Below, piece by piece: positions 47,959 through 60,498 of a stretch of 64,000 bases of DNA. Origin of the DNA: Myrica gale (Eukaryota > Streptophyta > Magnoliopsida > Fagales > Myricaceae); contig OZ005620.1 of assembly GCA_963930655.1 (NCBI GenBank), forward strand, positions 19,659,001 to 19,723,000, written 5' to 3'. The position numbers were made by a program, and so were the translations under genes. Within the stretch, counting starts at the first letter, position 1, and each line of letters begins with the position of its first letter. The notes under the pieces are model-generated. The model saw only the letters and a list, made by a program, of their open reading frames with translations. It had not been told where the DNA came from and did not search any database.

Positions 47959-49287
47959 TTTGTAAAACAAAACACATAAATTAAATAAAGTATTTTCAGC
48001 AATATAACTTTTTACTTCCATGAATGAAGTACTTATTTTTGTTGCCAGAAAGGATGTGCCCTATGCTCAATAAGTCCTGCTGAATTTGTTGGGATCTGTA
48101 AAAAGAAAACATAACATATAAATGAGAAAAATAAACAATTACTGTATTTCTATTATTCTTGAAAGAAACAATAGCAAATCGAAGCATATTGGAAAAAGAA
48201 GCCAAATTATCCAAAGTTCAAAAAGAATCCAGGTTCCAATGGCATAAAAATACTTCTCACCCTTGCTATAGTTTTTTTAGTGTGACAGTACTATTGAACA
48301 CGGGCTTCTCAAGAGTGGAATCTCTATCAACAATAAAATAACCCGAAATTGTAAGGAGAAAATACATACTTGGTAAATGATAATAGAAAAAAAATTTGGA
48401 CAAAAAGTTCAATCTTAACATCCAAATAACTATTCTACTCCCCTTACAAAATGAGAAAACAGAAAAATCGTAGTTCAAAGTGTCCATTACCTGGCTAAAT
48501 TAATGACTAAAATTTTGAAGAAATAGATTTATAACTTGATCCAAACGTCACAAATTACAATGGAAAAGAAGTTCCACCTTTAGAGAAAGACAATTAAAAA
48601 CAAGTTAATCTCATGGGCTATGAAAAAGCAGACCTAAACAAACAAAAGATAGATGAAAATGAGTCTTACTTCAACTTTGGATTTTCATAAATTGTGGAGA
48701 AGTCAGACATATAAAATTAGATGATGATAGTGACAATAAAATGATATAACCAATGATTTTCTAGTAAGTAAAGATGGACACGCAACACACTTGAATAATT
48801 GAATTATCACTTATCCAATAAGAGCACACCACCCCCTTTCTCAATATTTGTGATATCCAAATTCTCAACCAAGTCCAACATAAAAGACAAAAGAACAAAA
48901 AAAAGCAGTACTAAAATAGTGAAAACATTTATTTCAATTATTACAACACACAACGATTATCAGGAATCAGGAGAAGTATATGAAATATTCGTCGCAAAAT
49001 TCACAACAACGTCGACAAGTTAATATAGGATTTCAAATTTTGACATAAATAAATATCTCTCTGCTTATTCTTTTAATTTGATTTTGAGGTATTGGGCTGC
49101 TTGGGTTTTAAGGGGGGCGGACTGATTCATCTAGGCAGGCAAGGGGGGCAAGCATAATTTTTATTTGGCCAAGGGGGCAAACCTAATAAAAAAAATAAAA
49201 AATAAAAAAAATACATGTAAAACAAATTTTTGGGGGGAGCCAACCGGGGCAATGGCCCCGGTTCGCCCCCCCCTCCCTCCGCCGATG
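47631..49287. mobile_element. hAT element, internally deleted
   Basis: The 1,657-bp element starts CAGTGGCGGAGCCAG and ends CTCCCTCCGCCGATG, imperfect inverted termini. It is flanked by AACTTCG on both sides (47624-47630 and 49288-49294; the eighth base is C versus T). The first ~185 bp are strongly similar to 6188-6400 and 26283-26480, but the transposase C-terminus coded there is missing. The interior is AT-rich with only short frames, so the copy is non-autonomous. Confidence 0.75.
47884..47956 (+). repeat. (AT)n microsatellite
   Basis: About 36 uninterrupted TA dinucleotides, inside the hAT element. It is likely highly polymorphic. Confidence 0.95.
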
Positions 49288-49822
49288 AACTTCGTTACCG
49301 AGTGGCATTTCATTTAACTTTGTCATCATAATCAAAATTTTCGTGAGACAACTAGAACATAAGAACAGCGAGGATTTGACCAGAAGAGTGAAACAAGATA
49401 GCTACTGCATGACGATTCACAAGAGCCAGACTTGAGCTTTAACAGGTTCACAAATAATATGAAGCGTGGCAGTAGAAACAGATCTAGGCTAAACTGGTTG
49501 AAGTTAACCGGATATGCCAATAATTATAACGCGCTTTAAACAACTAGGTCCCAAGACACGAGAATACCTCTACATTCCAAACAAGGATTTCATTTCTGGG
49601 TAGCTCATCCAAATACTCTTCAAATGTCAATGACCACAGCAGTTTTGCATGATCATTTTTTTTCTAGGCAGTTTACATGGATCATTTGCTTGGCTTCTAT
49701 GCACAGTTTTTGGAGCACAAAGATTGTCCTACTGTGAACTTCCACTTCAACCTAAGCATTGTCTATACATTTCAGTATTACCACTTATTAAGGGACACAG
49801 AAAGCGCAGGACTCAACCCAAT

Positions 49823-52800
49823 CTACTTTTGTTCGCTCAAGCTCAAGCTGAAGTCCCACAATTTTCTTGCCAATTCTGCATCTTTAGCCTGAGCGCTCGG
49901 GTTCGCTTTGTTACTGTCCATGAAATATTCACCACTGACTCCTTTAACTTGACGATGCAATGCCACATACAATTGAGTCGCTGCTCCCTGCAACCATGCA
50001 AGTGAAGCAGTTTTAAGGACATTTTGTTAGGATTTGCATGCCAACCCTCTGGACCATCACTTATCCAAAGACATACTTCAATACGTACCTGATGCACAGT
50101 TTTAAGCACATATTTACCAATTGTACTTGCAATAACTGCATCAAGCAAAAGAGTAAAAGCGTTAACATAAAACCAGGCAATTTTACCTTCTATGTAAGAA
50201 GTTAGGAACATGCTGATTTGATTAAACATATCACTAGTTTCCATATGATTTTCAGGTGGAAACCTACAATCGCAATGAATACTTGTTCTTGGAGGCATTA
50301 TGCAAATAACCTAAATGTTTTCATCAAACAGAGCCCACAAAAGTTCCATAACTTCATCAGATTTGTGCAGGTGCAAATTAGAATACCTGAAACCTGATCC
50401 TAATAAAAGGACCGTTGGAATTAAATTCAGCCATTCACTTGCTCCAAATATGCAAGTGTATCTTTGAACAGAATGAAGTAAAGTGAAAGGGATATGATGG
50501 ATTTCCCAAGAAAAGGAAGTATATGGCTCACCAAGCTGACATGGTGCTGGAGGACACTAGAATTTATGATTTTGTATTTGATCCTCCTTAAAGTATATTT
50601 CTTCAATGCTTTAATGTATAGGCAAAGGAGAAAAAAAGTGAAGTGAAATGGCTCAGGAGCTTACAATCAATGAAACTATGGTAACGCAGAAGATTTGTTG
50701 CAATTGCTCCTGGATGAAGGGCATTAGCAGTTATCTCCACCCCTTCTTCCTGTTAAAGAGAGGGAAGAAACCAACAATTCTGGATTATATTCCACCTCAC
50801 ATGATATAACGACTACATGGAATTCTGAACTGAAAGAACAAAATAAAGTGAAGGTCAAAAAACTTGATATCACTTCAGTCCATGTGGAAGATTTTAATCT
50901 TTCACCATGATCTCTGTATTGCATGAAATGGAGGTGATTTTCAGTAATTTATCACACCTATAAACTACCAATAGATTTTTAATTTGCACCCACATTAAAA
51001 TCTAGAAGTTCAAATTTGACGCATGACCAATTTTTTCGTTGATTTTAACAGTCAGATTTTAATATTGGGCCAAACTGACAATTTATTAGTCGTTTAGAGG
51101 TACAATGGACCAAGATTGACAGTTTGTGGTGCACATTACAACGGTGGGATAGTTAAATGCATTTTTCACCACACAGAACAGTGACAAATAAACTATCACT
51201 GTTAAAGTCAGTATATTTCTGGTGTGATGATTACGAGCACTTAGGTCACACTTCTCCACTTCCAATGGGGTGTGAATAATTTTGAACACTTCATTTTATT
51301 TATCCCTACTCCTCTACTTTTCCAGATATTTAGAATTGGGATCACAATGAAACATTAAAAATTTAGAGAAGCATATATATCTTCATACGATTTCATGTGC
51401 TCCACTTATGCATGACCTCACCTGGAAGGACCTGGTGTCACCAAGACATTTGTAATGACAGCATCTAAATAGGAAGACAACCAAATATTCAAGTGGCAAT
51501 GCTTTAAAGAAAACTATTTCCCTGACTCCCCACCATGTTCAGTGACATTTCTTTGTCTTTGGAAGCTATTTATCCTTTTGTCGGCAACAGACATGAAAAT
51601 GTGTGGCTTGCATAAGCATTTCTCTGTTAGGTAATTCAGAAATTGAACAAATTTTCTCAAACCTTGTTTAGATTATCAAAAACAAAAATTAAAATAAGAA
51701 TTTTCCTTAAAGAGGAAAATCCATTAACAGGTACTATTGTCTCCCCACCATGTTCAGTGACATTTCTTCTGTCTTTGGAAGCTATTTATCCTTTTGTCAG
51801 CAACAGACATGAAAATGTGTGGCTTGCATAAGCATTTCTCTGTTAGGTAATTCAGAAATTGAACAAATTTTCTCAAACCTTGTTTAGATTATTAAAAACA
51901 AAAATTAAAATAAGAATTTTCCTTAAAGAGGACAATCCATTAACAGGTACTATTGTCTTCCTTTCTGGAATTAATAATTGATGGCTTATATGTATTCCAG
52001 TACCTTCAAACGCCTTGCAAGCTCCTTAGCATGCAATATGTTGGCAAGCTTTGATTGTCCATAAGCAAATATGCTGTTATATCTGTTGAATCAAATATAA
52101 AGTTACAGGAAAGACATTACAATTTATTAGCACCACAACCATAAAACAATGCTACTTAGAGGCCAGAGTCATCAAAGCAGTCAGTCAAAGCTTTACCCTG
52201 ATTCATCATTGATTTTATCAAAACAAATTCCTTCACGATACGCAAACCGGTGACCCTCAGATGCTAAAATAACAATCCTTCCTTCCTTGCTGCTTTGACA
52301 AGCCGTATTTTTCATTGTCTCCAATAGCAGGTTTGTTAGAAGAAAATGACCTACAATGGTAGTAAGATAATCCACTAGGTGACTAGAAAATCGCAAGGCG
52401 TAAACAAAAAGAATGTTCTCAATTCCCAAAAAAATGACTTTTTAAGTTTTACATAGTGATTTTTTTTTTCAGCTTCCAAAGAAAAATTGTGGAAACTCAA
52501 CAGAAAATTTCAAGGAGCAATACAACTGTTAGGAGCAGCATTTTGGAACCTGGTACAAGCTTTATTTATCAGTAAACAAAAAGAATGTTCTCAATTCCCA
52601 AAAAAAAAAATAAGAAAAATGGAAAATTAAGTAGCTAAATTCCCTGCTTCAAAACTGTCATCATTGCACCCCAGAGATCAAAGAAGACTTTGTGTAACAT
52701 ACCGATGTGGTTAGTTGCAAACTGCAGTTCAATGTTGTCTTGGGAAAGAGTGTACGGAGATGCCATCACCCCTGCATTGTTACTTTCAAGCAAACACCAG

Positions 52801-55388
52801 AGAGTTTCACTCTTATTGTTAAGCTACGAATCTAAATACCGGACTGAAACAAAAGCTTTGCTCTGTGTGTTTGCTTCTCTTGGGGTCTTGGGGTTTCTAT
52901 TATAATGAGTTCAATGAAGGAGCAAATGGAACACAACACAAACTACTATGCTCAGCAATGCATGCAAGCATGTGCAAGTAGACACATGATTGCATCACAA
53001 TGAGGGCATAGAATTTACTTAATCACAAAGGATCCAGCTTAGTGTCCTTACATGAGAAGATTCAGTGGAAGGCCTGATTCAGCATAAGCTGATGCAAATT
53101 TCCTTACTGATCCCAATGAACTGAGATCTAACTCCATGACCTCAATCTTAGCATTGGGGGTTTCCTTAAGTATTTGTTCTCTCACGTTCCTACCAGCATC
53201 CATATTCCTGACAGCCATAATGACATGGACACTGCGCAATGCCAGAACACGTGTTGTCTCTGCACCAAGGCCACTTGATGCTCCTGAAATTCAAATCAAC
53301 GTGATGACTGAAATATGTCCAAATGTGTAGAATTTACCAATTGCCCCAGCCAAAAACAGGGATACAAACAATCAGTATGAAGTCAACATGTCACTGTATT
53401 TGTGTAGGATACAACAGAAAAGTACAAAGTAAGAAAAAAAATACGAGGAAAATTCCTATCTAATCGGACAACCAACAGTCAAACATTGCCGACAATTTGC
53501 TTACTTTTTTCTGAAACTCGCCAGTATAAATAAAGAAGTTATGATGCCATAAGATAACCCTGAAGTCCTTTTAGCTAGGTCCAAAAGCTTCCAGCAAAAG
53601 TGAAATAAGTTCATTAGTTATCTTGTCTGAAAACAAGAAACTTGTTGGAGACCAACCAAGAAAAAGTTCAAGGAATAAAAAGTATAACAATCTAAAGATT
53701 TATGAAGAAACAATAAATGGGGAAAAGCATTCCCTCCTAAATTTTGCTATAATTCCTCTTAGAAAAAAAGACGAGGAAAAGGTAATTAAAAAATATATGT
53801 TCTTTAAGAATGTAAAAGATAAAACACCAGATCGATATGTAGCAAGACTAACACAAGTGGTCGAGGGAATTTCTGAATGAGCAACAATTATAAACAGTAC
53901 GATTATATGCTAGAACTAACCAAACAGCGTCCAATACTTGTTTTTTCTGAGTCAGCTGTCAAAAGCTTTATTATTCTCTTTTATTTTCTTTGGGATTCAC
54001 TTCCCAAATAGGATGCCCATTTAGCAGATTAATTTCCTGTGCTCACCTTTAGATGGTAAGCGAGTTCTAAAATAAGCATGCACATGGCAAACACAAAACA
54101 CCACCGTAATGAAGACTTATCACGTCACTTGCCTGGTATTAGTACAATACATGCTCAGGTGCCAATTTTGAGATCTTAATGAAACAGTTCCAAAAATCTT
54201 GCATGAAACAGAAACTAATTTATGTCGAGGGATCAGGAACAGGATTAATCAAGAACTACTTCCAATGAAGCAGAATACCAATCAATGATAACCACCGTAG
54301 TAGAACGTAAAGACCAACTCGTCTTCCATCATGAACTTGCTCGGTTTTATCCACTTCCATCTATTTTATAAAAACTCATGAATCCATGATATACACAAAG
54401 ATACCATTGCAAAAGCACCAAAATTTATATTCTACGAGGCCCTTTTCCTCACTCTCACATGAGAAAAATTGAACAATGTTTGGACACAAAACAAAATCAA
54501 GATAAACGGAAAAAAGACAACTAAATCGTCCTTATTTCGTCAAAACGATCATTTTTTTAAGCCCTTCTCATTTTATTTTTCCTCTTCCCAAATCTAGGCC
54601 CTTAAATCATTGGATGCTAAGCTGAAATGCATGAAAGATAAACAAGACCACTAACACGGAACAAAGAACTACCAATTTCATCCGATTAATTATCCAGGAA
54701 GAAGAAAAGGCACAACTCTGAATAGTATCTCCCACAACACAAATTCCCAAAGAAAGAAAAATATATATGCATCAGCTGAATTAGGGGTGTCCAACAGCCG
54801 GTCCGGTCCGGTTCGGTCCGGTTTGGCCGGCCAAACCGGAACTTTATCAAAGTATATAGACCGGATCGGACCGGACCGGTTATATGACCGGACCGGTTCG
54901 GTCCGATTTCCGGTTTAACCGGTTCGGTCTGGGTCGGTTTGGGTCATGCCATTTTGGGCCGGTTTTGGGTTGGGTCATGCTATTTTGGGCCGGTTTTTGG
55001 GTTGGGCCTTGCCATTTTGGGCCAATTTCCGGTTTGGGCCGGTTTGGAGAGGTATACTCCGATCCGGTCCCGGGTTTTCATGAGGGTAACCCGGAACCGG
55101 ACCGGAATACACCGGTTTACCGGTCCGGTCAACCCGGTTGACACCGGGCCGGTCCGGTTTGGCCGGTCCGGCCGGTTTTTTGGACAGGCCTAAGCTGAAT
55201 AAGAATGATGCTGTTTATAAAAAAAAAAAAAAAAAATAAGAATGATGCCAAACGATAGTACACTCAGATCAGAGGAAAATACCTGTAACAATGGCAGTGA
55301 GACCAGCTCCATCAATTCCTTGAGTAACTTCTTCTGCTGTGGAGCAGGCTGAGAACCCAGATGGCCCTTTCCAGCCAAAAATCCACAT
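49823..55388 (-). CDS. TIC32: TIC32-like short-chain dehydrogenase/reductase
   Basis: Eight exons on the minus strand, in coding order: 55388-55283, 53283-53052, 52782-52703, 52350-52197, 52082-52004, 50749-50665, 50135-50089 and 49987-49823, giving 315 residues, the usual length for the family. It begins [20 protein letters not shown], the characteristic N-terminus. The Rossmann motif TGASSGLG is at 35-42, NNAG at 114-117 and the catalytic YGQSK at 198-202, with Ser170 in ILASEGHRF. The C-terminus is [22 protein letters not shown]. It matches plant TIC32/'short-chain dehydrogenase TIC 32, chloroplastic-like'. TIC32 is an NADP(H)-dependent SDR at the chloroplast inner envelope, proposed as a redox sensor of protein import. 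Several paralogues exist, so TIC32 itself versus a TIC32-like retinol-dehydrogenase-type member cannot be settled. Intron 1 holds a MITE and intron 5 a tandem duplication. Confidence 0.9.
51527..51958. repeat. Tandem duplication (~215 bp) in intron 5 of the TIC32-like gene
   Basis: 51527-51741 and 51742-51958 are near-identical direct repeats, starting TCCCCACCATGTTCAGTG and ending near GGTACTATTGTCT. They differ by one single-base indel and a few substitutions. No coding content. Confidence 0.9.
54782..55192. mobile_element. hAT-type MITE with perfect 8-bp target duplication
   Basis: A 411-bp element in intron 1 of the TIC32-like gene. The termini TAGGGGTGTCCAA and TTGGACAGGCCTA are inverted repeats with two mismatches. 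The target duplication AGCTGAAT is perfect (54774-54781 and 55193-55200), the 8-bp length typical of hAT. The interior is a degenerate array of GGTCCGGTTCGG-like and TTTTGGGCCGG-like words. Same family as 20031-20429, in opposite orientation. Confidence 0.88.
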
Positions 55389-55399
55389 CTTGTCGGAGA

Positions 55400-56470
55400 T
55401 AATACCAGCCAAACTCGACCAACTTTTGGCCAATTGTCTTAGGGGGCAGCAAGTCAAACTTATAGCCAACAAATTTATTGACGTCCTCGAAAAAACAAGC
55501 GATAAAGTTTTTATTCCACTGAGGTCCTCGAGCAAAATAAATTTATTTGAAGATCACGAAAAATAAGAAAACAAAACAAAGCTGCAACAAACTTGTGTGA
55601 ACATGTCCAAAAATAGTTGGGTGTCCCAACTGGTATGGACCATAAATAATTAAGGGTGAGCTTGACTGGAACATACTTCACCTATGGAATAGCCGTTCGA
55701 TTAGGGTGGATCTTGTGGTGCCATCTGGTACCAGCTATTTGCGGCCATTTTTGTAACCAACTCTTCATATGTTATACCATATTAATACACACATGAAATC
55801 CAGACACTTTTTGTGTCATATAAAAACATCCCACAAGAAGTTTGGCATTGATGTCCCAGATGGTACTCAACAAAACTTATATTAAATAGAAGGGTAAGGC
55901 AATAGAAGCAATCATTTTTTTGTCATCTAGCCCACGTACAAAGAAATGGGGATTTAATAAAATTCCGTGCAAAACACACAATGATAAAGATTTTCTCATT
56001 TGACAGTTTTTGTGCTGTTGCTTGATGAGAGGGTACAGTGTGGTCTTAAACCTCTAAGTCCAAATAAAGTTCAAAAATACTCTGGCTCCCCCAATAAGCC
56101 AAATGGTTTCTATGTCCAACAACATTTACACAAAAGCATCTCAGCCCCTACAAAAACTAATCCCATCAAGCTAGGAGTCCTTGCTTTGGTCATTGGTTGT
56201 ACGGATACACCAGATTTTTGTAGTAAGGTGCTCGCCCTCAACCCCATTAGTAGGGGTGTGGGCTTACTTTTTTTGTTTTTTCTTTTTGATCAAAACACAT
56301 CTTCAGTTTAAGACCGTGAAATTAAAGTTAGGCAACACCAAACGCACTTGCAGAACGCGCAAAAGTAAAACAAGACGAAAGGCATGATAAAGTTTCATTC
56401 ATCCTGAAACAATCATGGGAGATCATAACCAGCGTACATCCAAGTCAGATTTTTTAGTTGCTCAGGTGTA
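55400..56470. other. Region upstream of the TIC32-like gene
   Basis: The probable promoter and leader of the minus-strand TIC32-like gene lie just right of 55388. Further right no gene is recognised. The copy of the 91-bp repeat at 56304-56394 lies here. Confidence 0.4.
56304..56394 (+). repeat. 91-bp perfect repeat, copy A
   Basis: From CAGTTTAAGACCGTGAAATT to GGCATGATAAAGTT this is identical to 59561-59651 inside intron 2 of the PIP1 gene. This copy lies about 1.2 kb downstream of the PIP1 stop codon. No terminal inverted repeats or target duplications were seen. Confidence 0.93.
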
Positions 56471-56475
56471 GTTTA

Positions 56476-56677
56476 GGTGGTGTTGGGCTGTAGAGCTGAA
56501 AATTGTAGGGTTTGTGAAAAAATAAAGATATTTGATGAGATTTGATGAAAATGTGAGAGAGAGAAGATTTAAATTAATATTATATTAAAAAATAATAATT
56601 TGATGAGAGATTATTTTATAATTTTTTAATCAGTGTAGAAATTTTTTGAGGGATAAAATTTTCTACCGAACACCACC
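56476..56677. mobile_element. Tourist-like MITE (PIF/Harbinger type)
   Basis: A 202-bp element with ends GGTGGTGTTGGGC and CCGAACACCACC, a good inverted repeat, flanked by TTA on both sides (56473-56475 and 56678-56680). The AT-rich interior contains GAGAGAGAAGATTT. It is the best-preserved copy of the family that includes 1944-2152 and 9947-10118, in opposite orientation. Confidence 0.8.
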
Positions 56678-56994
56678 TTAGTCTCCTGATAGGAGCTACA
56701 GCCATCTTGATTCCTCTAAAATCCACCTTTATCATCTTTGGGCCATTAGGCCCCAGAGAAAGACACTGCTTAGGCTTCGGTCTCATACTCCTCGGATATC
56801 ATGACTGTGTGAGATCCATCATCCACGTTTGTAGTTGCATGGCCTAGGTAAGCAAAACATGGCTCAGTCGCAGAATATGATCAGTAACCTAAACAAAAGA
56901 GAGAGAAGGGAGGGTAAGGAAAAGAACATCTAACTACCTCCAATGCCTCTAATGATTTGTTGTACAGTTTGATAATCATATCTAAGACTATTTT

Positions 56995-57098
56995 CATTTT
57001 TCCCGAGATGAGTTATATGGGCTGTCTTTTGAGAAGTAAAATTTTTCATTTTTCCCGAGATGAGTTATATGGGTCTTTTTTAGAAGTAAAATTTTTAG
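56995..57098. repeat. ~50-bp tandem duplication
   Basis: Two adjacent units containing TTTTTCCCGAGATGAGTTAT followed by ATGGG, and GAAGTAAAATTTTT, with small differences. Located about 0.5 kb downstream of the PIP1 gene. Confidence 0.8.
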
Positions 57099-57572
57099 TA
57101 TCACGAAAAAAATTGAAGAGATTGATGAAAAAATAAAAAAGAAGTATTTTGTAATCACGATAAAATTTGAATCTGCTAAAATTTTATTAACCAATCAGAG
57201 CCTAAAGTGAGACAAAAAGCTTTAAAGCAGATGTTTCTTTTCAAATAATGTCATTCGTCAATGGGCCAATCAATAGAATAGAGAGAGTGCTCAAGAAAAT
57301 AAAGCTTTACTTGATGGCCTCAGCGGCAAGCGGCCTTATCTATCAGTCCTAATTAAAGAAAATGATACATACGCAGAAGGCAGCCCGTGAGTATCATTCG
57401 AGCATATATATATATGCCATAAAAGAATTCTCCATTAAAATCTGTCACAAACTTAAAACACAATTTACACACATTGAAGGAATCGCTCTGATAATACACA
57501 ACAAAGAGAAAAAAAGAGCGAAGAAAATAAAAGTAAACAGAGATGGTTTGAGCTACAGAAGAAGGAAGAATC

Positions 57573-60498
57573 TTAAGCCCTGGCCTTGAAAGGAATGGCT
57601 CTAATGACTATTTGGTGGTACACAGCAGCAAGAGCAGCTCCAATGAAGGGTCCCACCCAGAAGATCCACTGTTTCAGCAAAGCGAGATTGATTAGATTAT
57701 ATTCTCATCCACTCAAAAGCATAAAAAGGGAGAGGTTATTGATTATTGCAAGGTTTATCTCAAAATACTCACTTGGTCATCCCAGGCAAGGTCTTTGTTG
57801 TAGATAATGGCAGCTCCAAGACTCCTTGCCGGGTTAATACCAGTTCCTGTGATGGGGATGGTGGCCAAGTGAACCAAGAACACAGCGAAGCCAATGGGAA
57901 GTGGTGCCAAAATCTGCAAACATGATAAAACGCTAAATCAGGATTCAGACTAAGACTCGAACCAAGAGATTTGAAGAAGGAAATCGACTCAATGCATTGC
58001 TATCCAGTAATATATATGTACATCGTAATCAGGCAAATAACTTGTACGCAGATAAAAGAGAGTAGCTCCACCACAACCATTTGCCCCCCCCCCCCCCGGT
58101 TCCTTACAATCTAGCTGTGCTATTGTGCTATCCTCCACTTCGAAACAACATCCTCCCGGCAACCAACTTGATTCAAATGGGTATTGGTGGATTCAGGTTT
58201 TATGGGGAGCAAAACCAGATGAATTCTCTAGTAAAACTCAATTTGATCAAACAGTTTTACGAAACAAACGAGACAATGGAATTGACCAATTTTTTTATAT
58301 TTTGAATTGACAGGAATTTGATACCACAGTGAAAAAGTAAGAATACTATTTCCACTAAATTCCTGCAATGTCAGTATGAAAAAGAACGATGCGGCAAGCT
58401 AAATATTCACTTTTAAAGAATCTAAGAAAAAAAAATTGTCTGCGTGTCTACTTCTATGAGGGTTTGTGACTTGGGAGAAGCAGTCGAACAAACAAAATTC
58501 AATTAGAATCTTGAAAGTTAAAAATATTTTATCATCTCAAAATTATCGACCATGCAAACAACGGTATCTTTGTACCAAATTATCCACGGCAGTGTATTTT
58601 GTGGGCATGTATGTGTACAAGGGCCGAAGACGGAGGAAAGGAATGAATCGGAAGTTGTGACTCATCATTGTTGTGTCCTAATTGGGTCTATTGTCCACGA
58701 AAGAGTAGGTTGATAGTGAACATAAATATATCATCATAATTAGACCTATGGGTGATACAACAACGTAAATCTATCAAAATCCATGGTCGATAATTTTGAG
58801 ATGGTCGTTTGTTTGCGATGATAGTTATCTCTCTAAAACAAAGTGGATGAGAATCAGAAGATAAAGGCATTAAAGATGCAAAAGAAACCAACAAAAGCCT
58901 GAAGGACCCCACGGTCGTATTGTAATATGATAATTCCTATGTGGTGGGTCAGACACCCACGAGGTCTCACCTAAAAAGCACCCCACACACTCCTAGGAAT
59001 CGGACTGCACAGCTCATGCCTCATGCTAGAACTTAAAATCAAACGAAACCCTCTATAACTTATCGGAAAATGGAAAGAACCTAGCAGTATCAACAGCTAT
59101 AACCAGAGTACAAGTTAACAACAGTACTTTTTAAAAATAGACCACTCCTAGGTCTGGAGATCATCTAAGGTTGTGTTTTAGTGTTAATATCTTGGTCGGT
59201 TAAAATTTGGTATTGTATTGGGTGAAAAAATGAGGAGAGATCATTTTTAATATTTATTGGAGTGAAATGTAAGAATATTGTAATCTTTTTAGTGTTAAAA
59301 CTTGGGGGGGGGGGGGGGAGGGGGGGTTAAATTTTACTAACTAGCCAAGTTTTGTTAAGTTTGGGAAAAAAATTCTTATTTTGAAAAGAAGGCAGGCAAA
59401 AAGGTAAGGTGAGGGAATGATCAAAAACCAACAGTAACATCAAAAGAAAAATTAGAACAGAACACAAGGATCACAATCTGCGTGCGATAAATAGGGGAAA
59501 CCTAATGAAAATAGTACTTTTTACCAGGCAAGAAGAAAGAGATCATGAAATCTAGGTCTACAGTTTAAGACCGTGAAATTAAAGTTAGGCAACACCAAAC
59601 GCACTTGCAGAACGCGCAAAAGTAAAACAAGACGAAAGGCATGATAAAGTTAAGAAAACATAGATATCAGAGAGCACATACAGGGACGTGAGAGTCTCTA
59701 GCGCTTCTCTTAGCATCGGTGGCAGAGAAAACAGTGTAGACAAGGACAAAGGTGCCAATGATCTCAGCACCAAGGCCATCACCCTTGGTGTAGCCATGGT
59801 GCACATAGTTGGCTCCACCACCCAAGGTCTCGTACAGGTGGTTCTTATGTAAGAAGCCCTTCACAACACCAGCTCCACAGATGGCTCCGAGGCACTGCAT
59901 GACGATGTAGAATAGAGCTCTTGTGAGTGAGAGCTTCCTTGCCAAAAGGAGCCCAAAGGTCACAGCTGGGTTGATGTGTCCACCTGTAGCAAAACAAGCA
60001 CAAATCTTTGGTTAGTAAACACACTCCTAGGAAATATTTTAGCTTCATAGCCTTTTTACAGGAAGAAATCCACTGCAGCTAGAAGAACAGTACGAGCAAG
60101 TGATGCAAAGAGAAAAACCCATCAAAGAAGATCATGACACACCAGAAAAAGGAGAGGCGAGGAAGCTAACCTGAGATACCGGCAGTGCAGTAGACAAGGG
60201 CAAAAATCATACCACCAAAAGCCCAAGCAATTCCTTGGATACCTACAGTGGCACACTTGTTGGTGGAGTTGCTCACACCCATCACAGTCAAGATGGTGAT
60301 GTAGAGGAACAAGAAGGTGGCGATGAACTCTGCAATCCCAGCCCTGTAGAAGGACCATGAGGACAGCTCCCCTGGCTCAAACAAAGGAGCTGGGGGTGGC
60401 TCCTTGTAGTCCTTGTCTGTCTGGGCTGCTGTGCCCAAGGGCTGCCTCTCTGAGTACTTGTTTGCTCCAAGCTTAACATCTTCTTCCTTTCCCTCCAT
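57573..60498 (-). CDS. PIP1: PIP1-type plasma membrane aquaporin
   Basis: Four exons on the minus strand, in coding order: 60498-60171, 59983-59682, 57913-57773 and 57668-57573, giving 288 residues. The start [19 protein letters not shown] is the PIP1-type N-terminus, longer than in PIP2. Both pore motifs are intact: HINPAVT (Asn114-Ala116) and GINPARS (Asn237-Ala239), with the selectivity-filter Arg240. The loop-D gating region [10 protein letters not shown] carries His208, the residue known to close PIPs at low pH. Six membrane helices are evident, and the tail ends [11 protein letters not shown]. The four-exon layout with these sizes is the standard plant PIP structure. PIPs conduct water, and some isoforms CO2 or other small solutes, across the plasma membrane; PIP1 usually works in heterotetramers with PIP2. 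No defects were seen. Confidence 0.96.
59561..59651 (+). repeat. 91-bp perfect repeat, copy B, in PIP1 intron 2
   Basis: Identical over 91 bp to 56304-56394 and in the same orientation. It lies in PIP1 intron 2 only about 30 bp from the 5' splice site of that intron (the exon ends at 59682 on the minus strand). Confidence 0.93.

Noticed and set aside
54884-55193. Gly/Pro-rich frames in two overlapping phases
   Set aside because: They arise from the GGTCCGG word array of the hAT-type MITE and are also open in the related element at 20044-20436.
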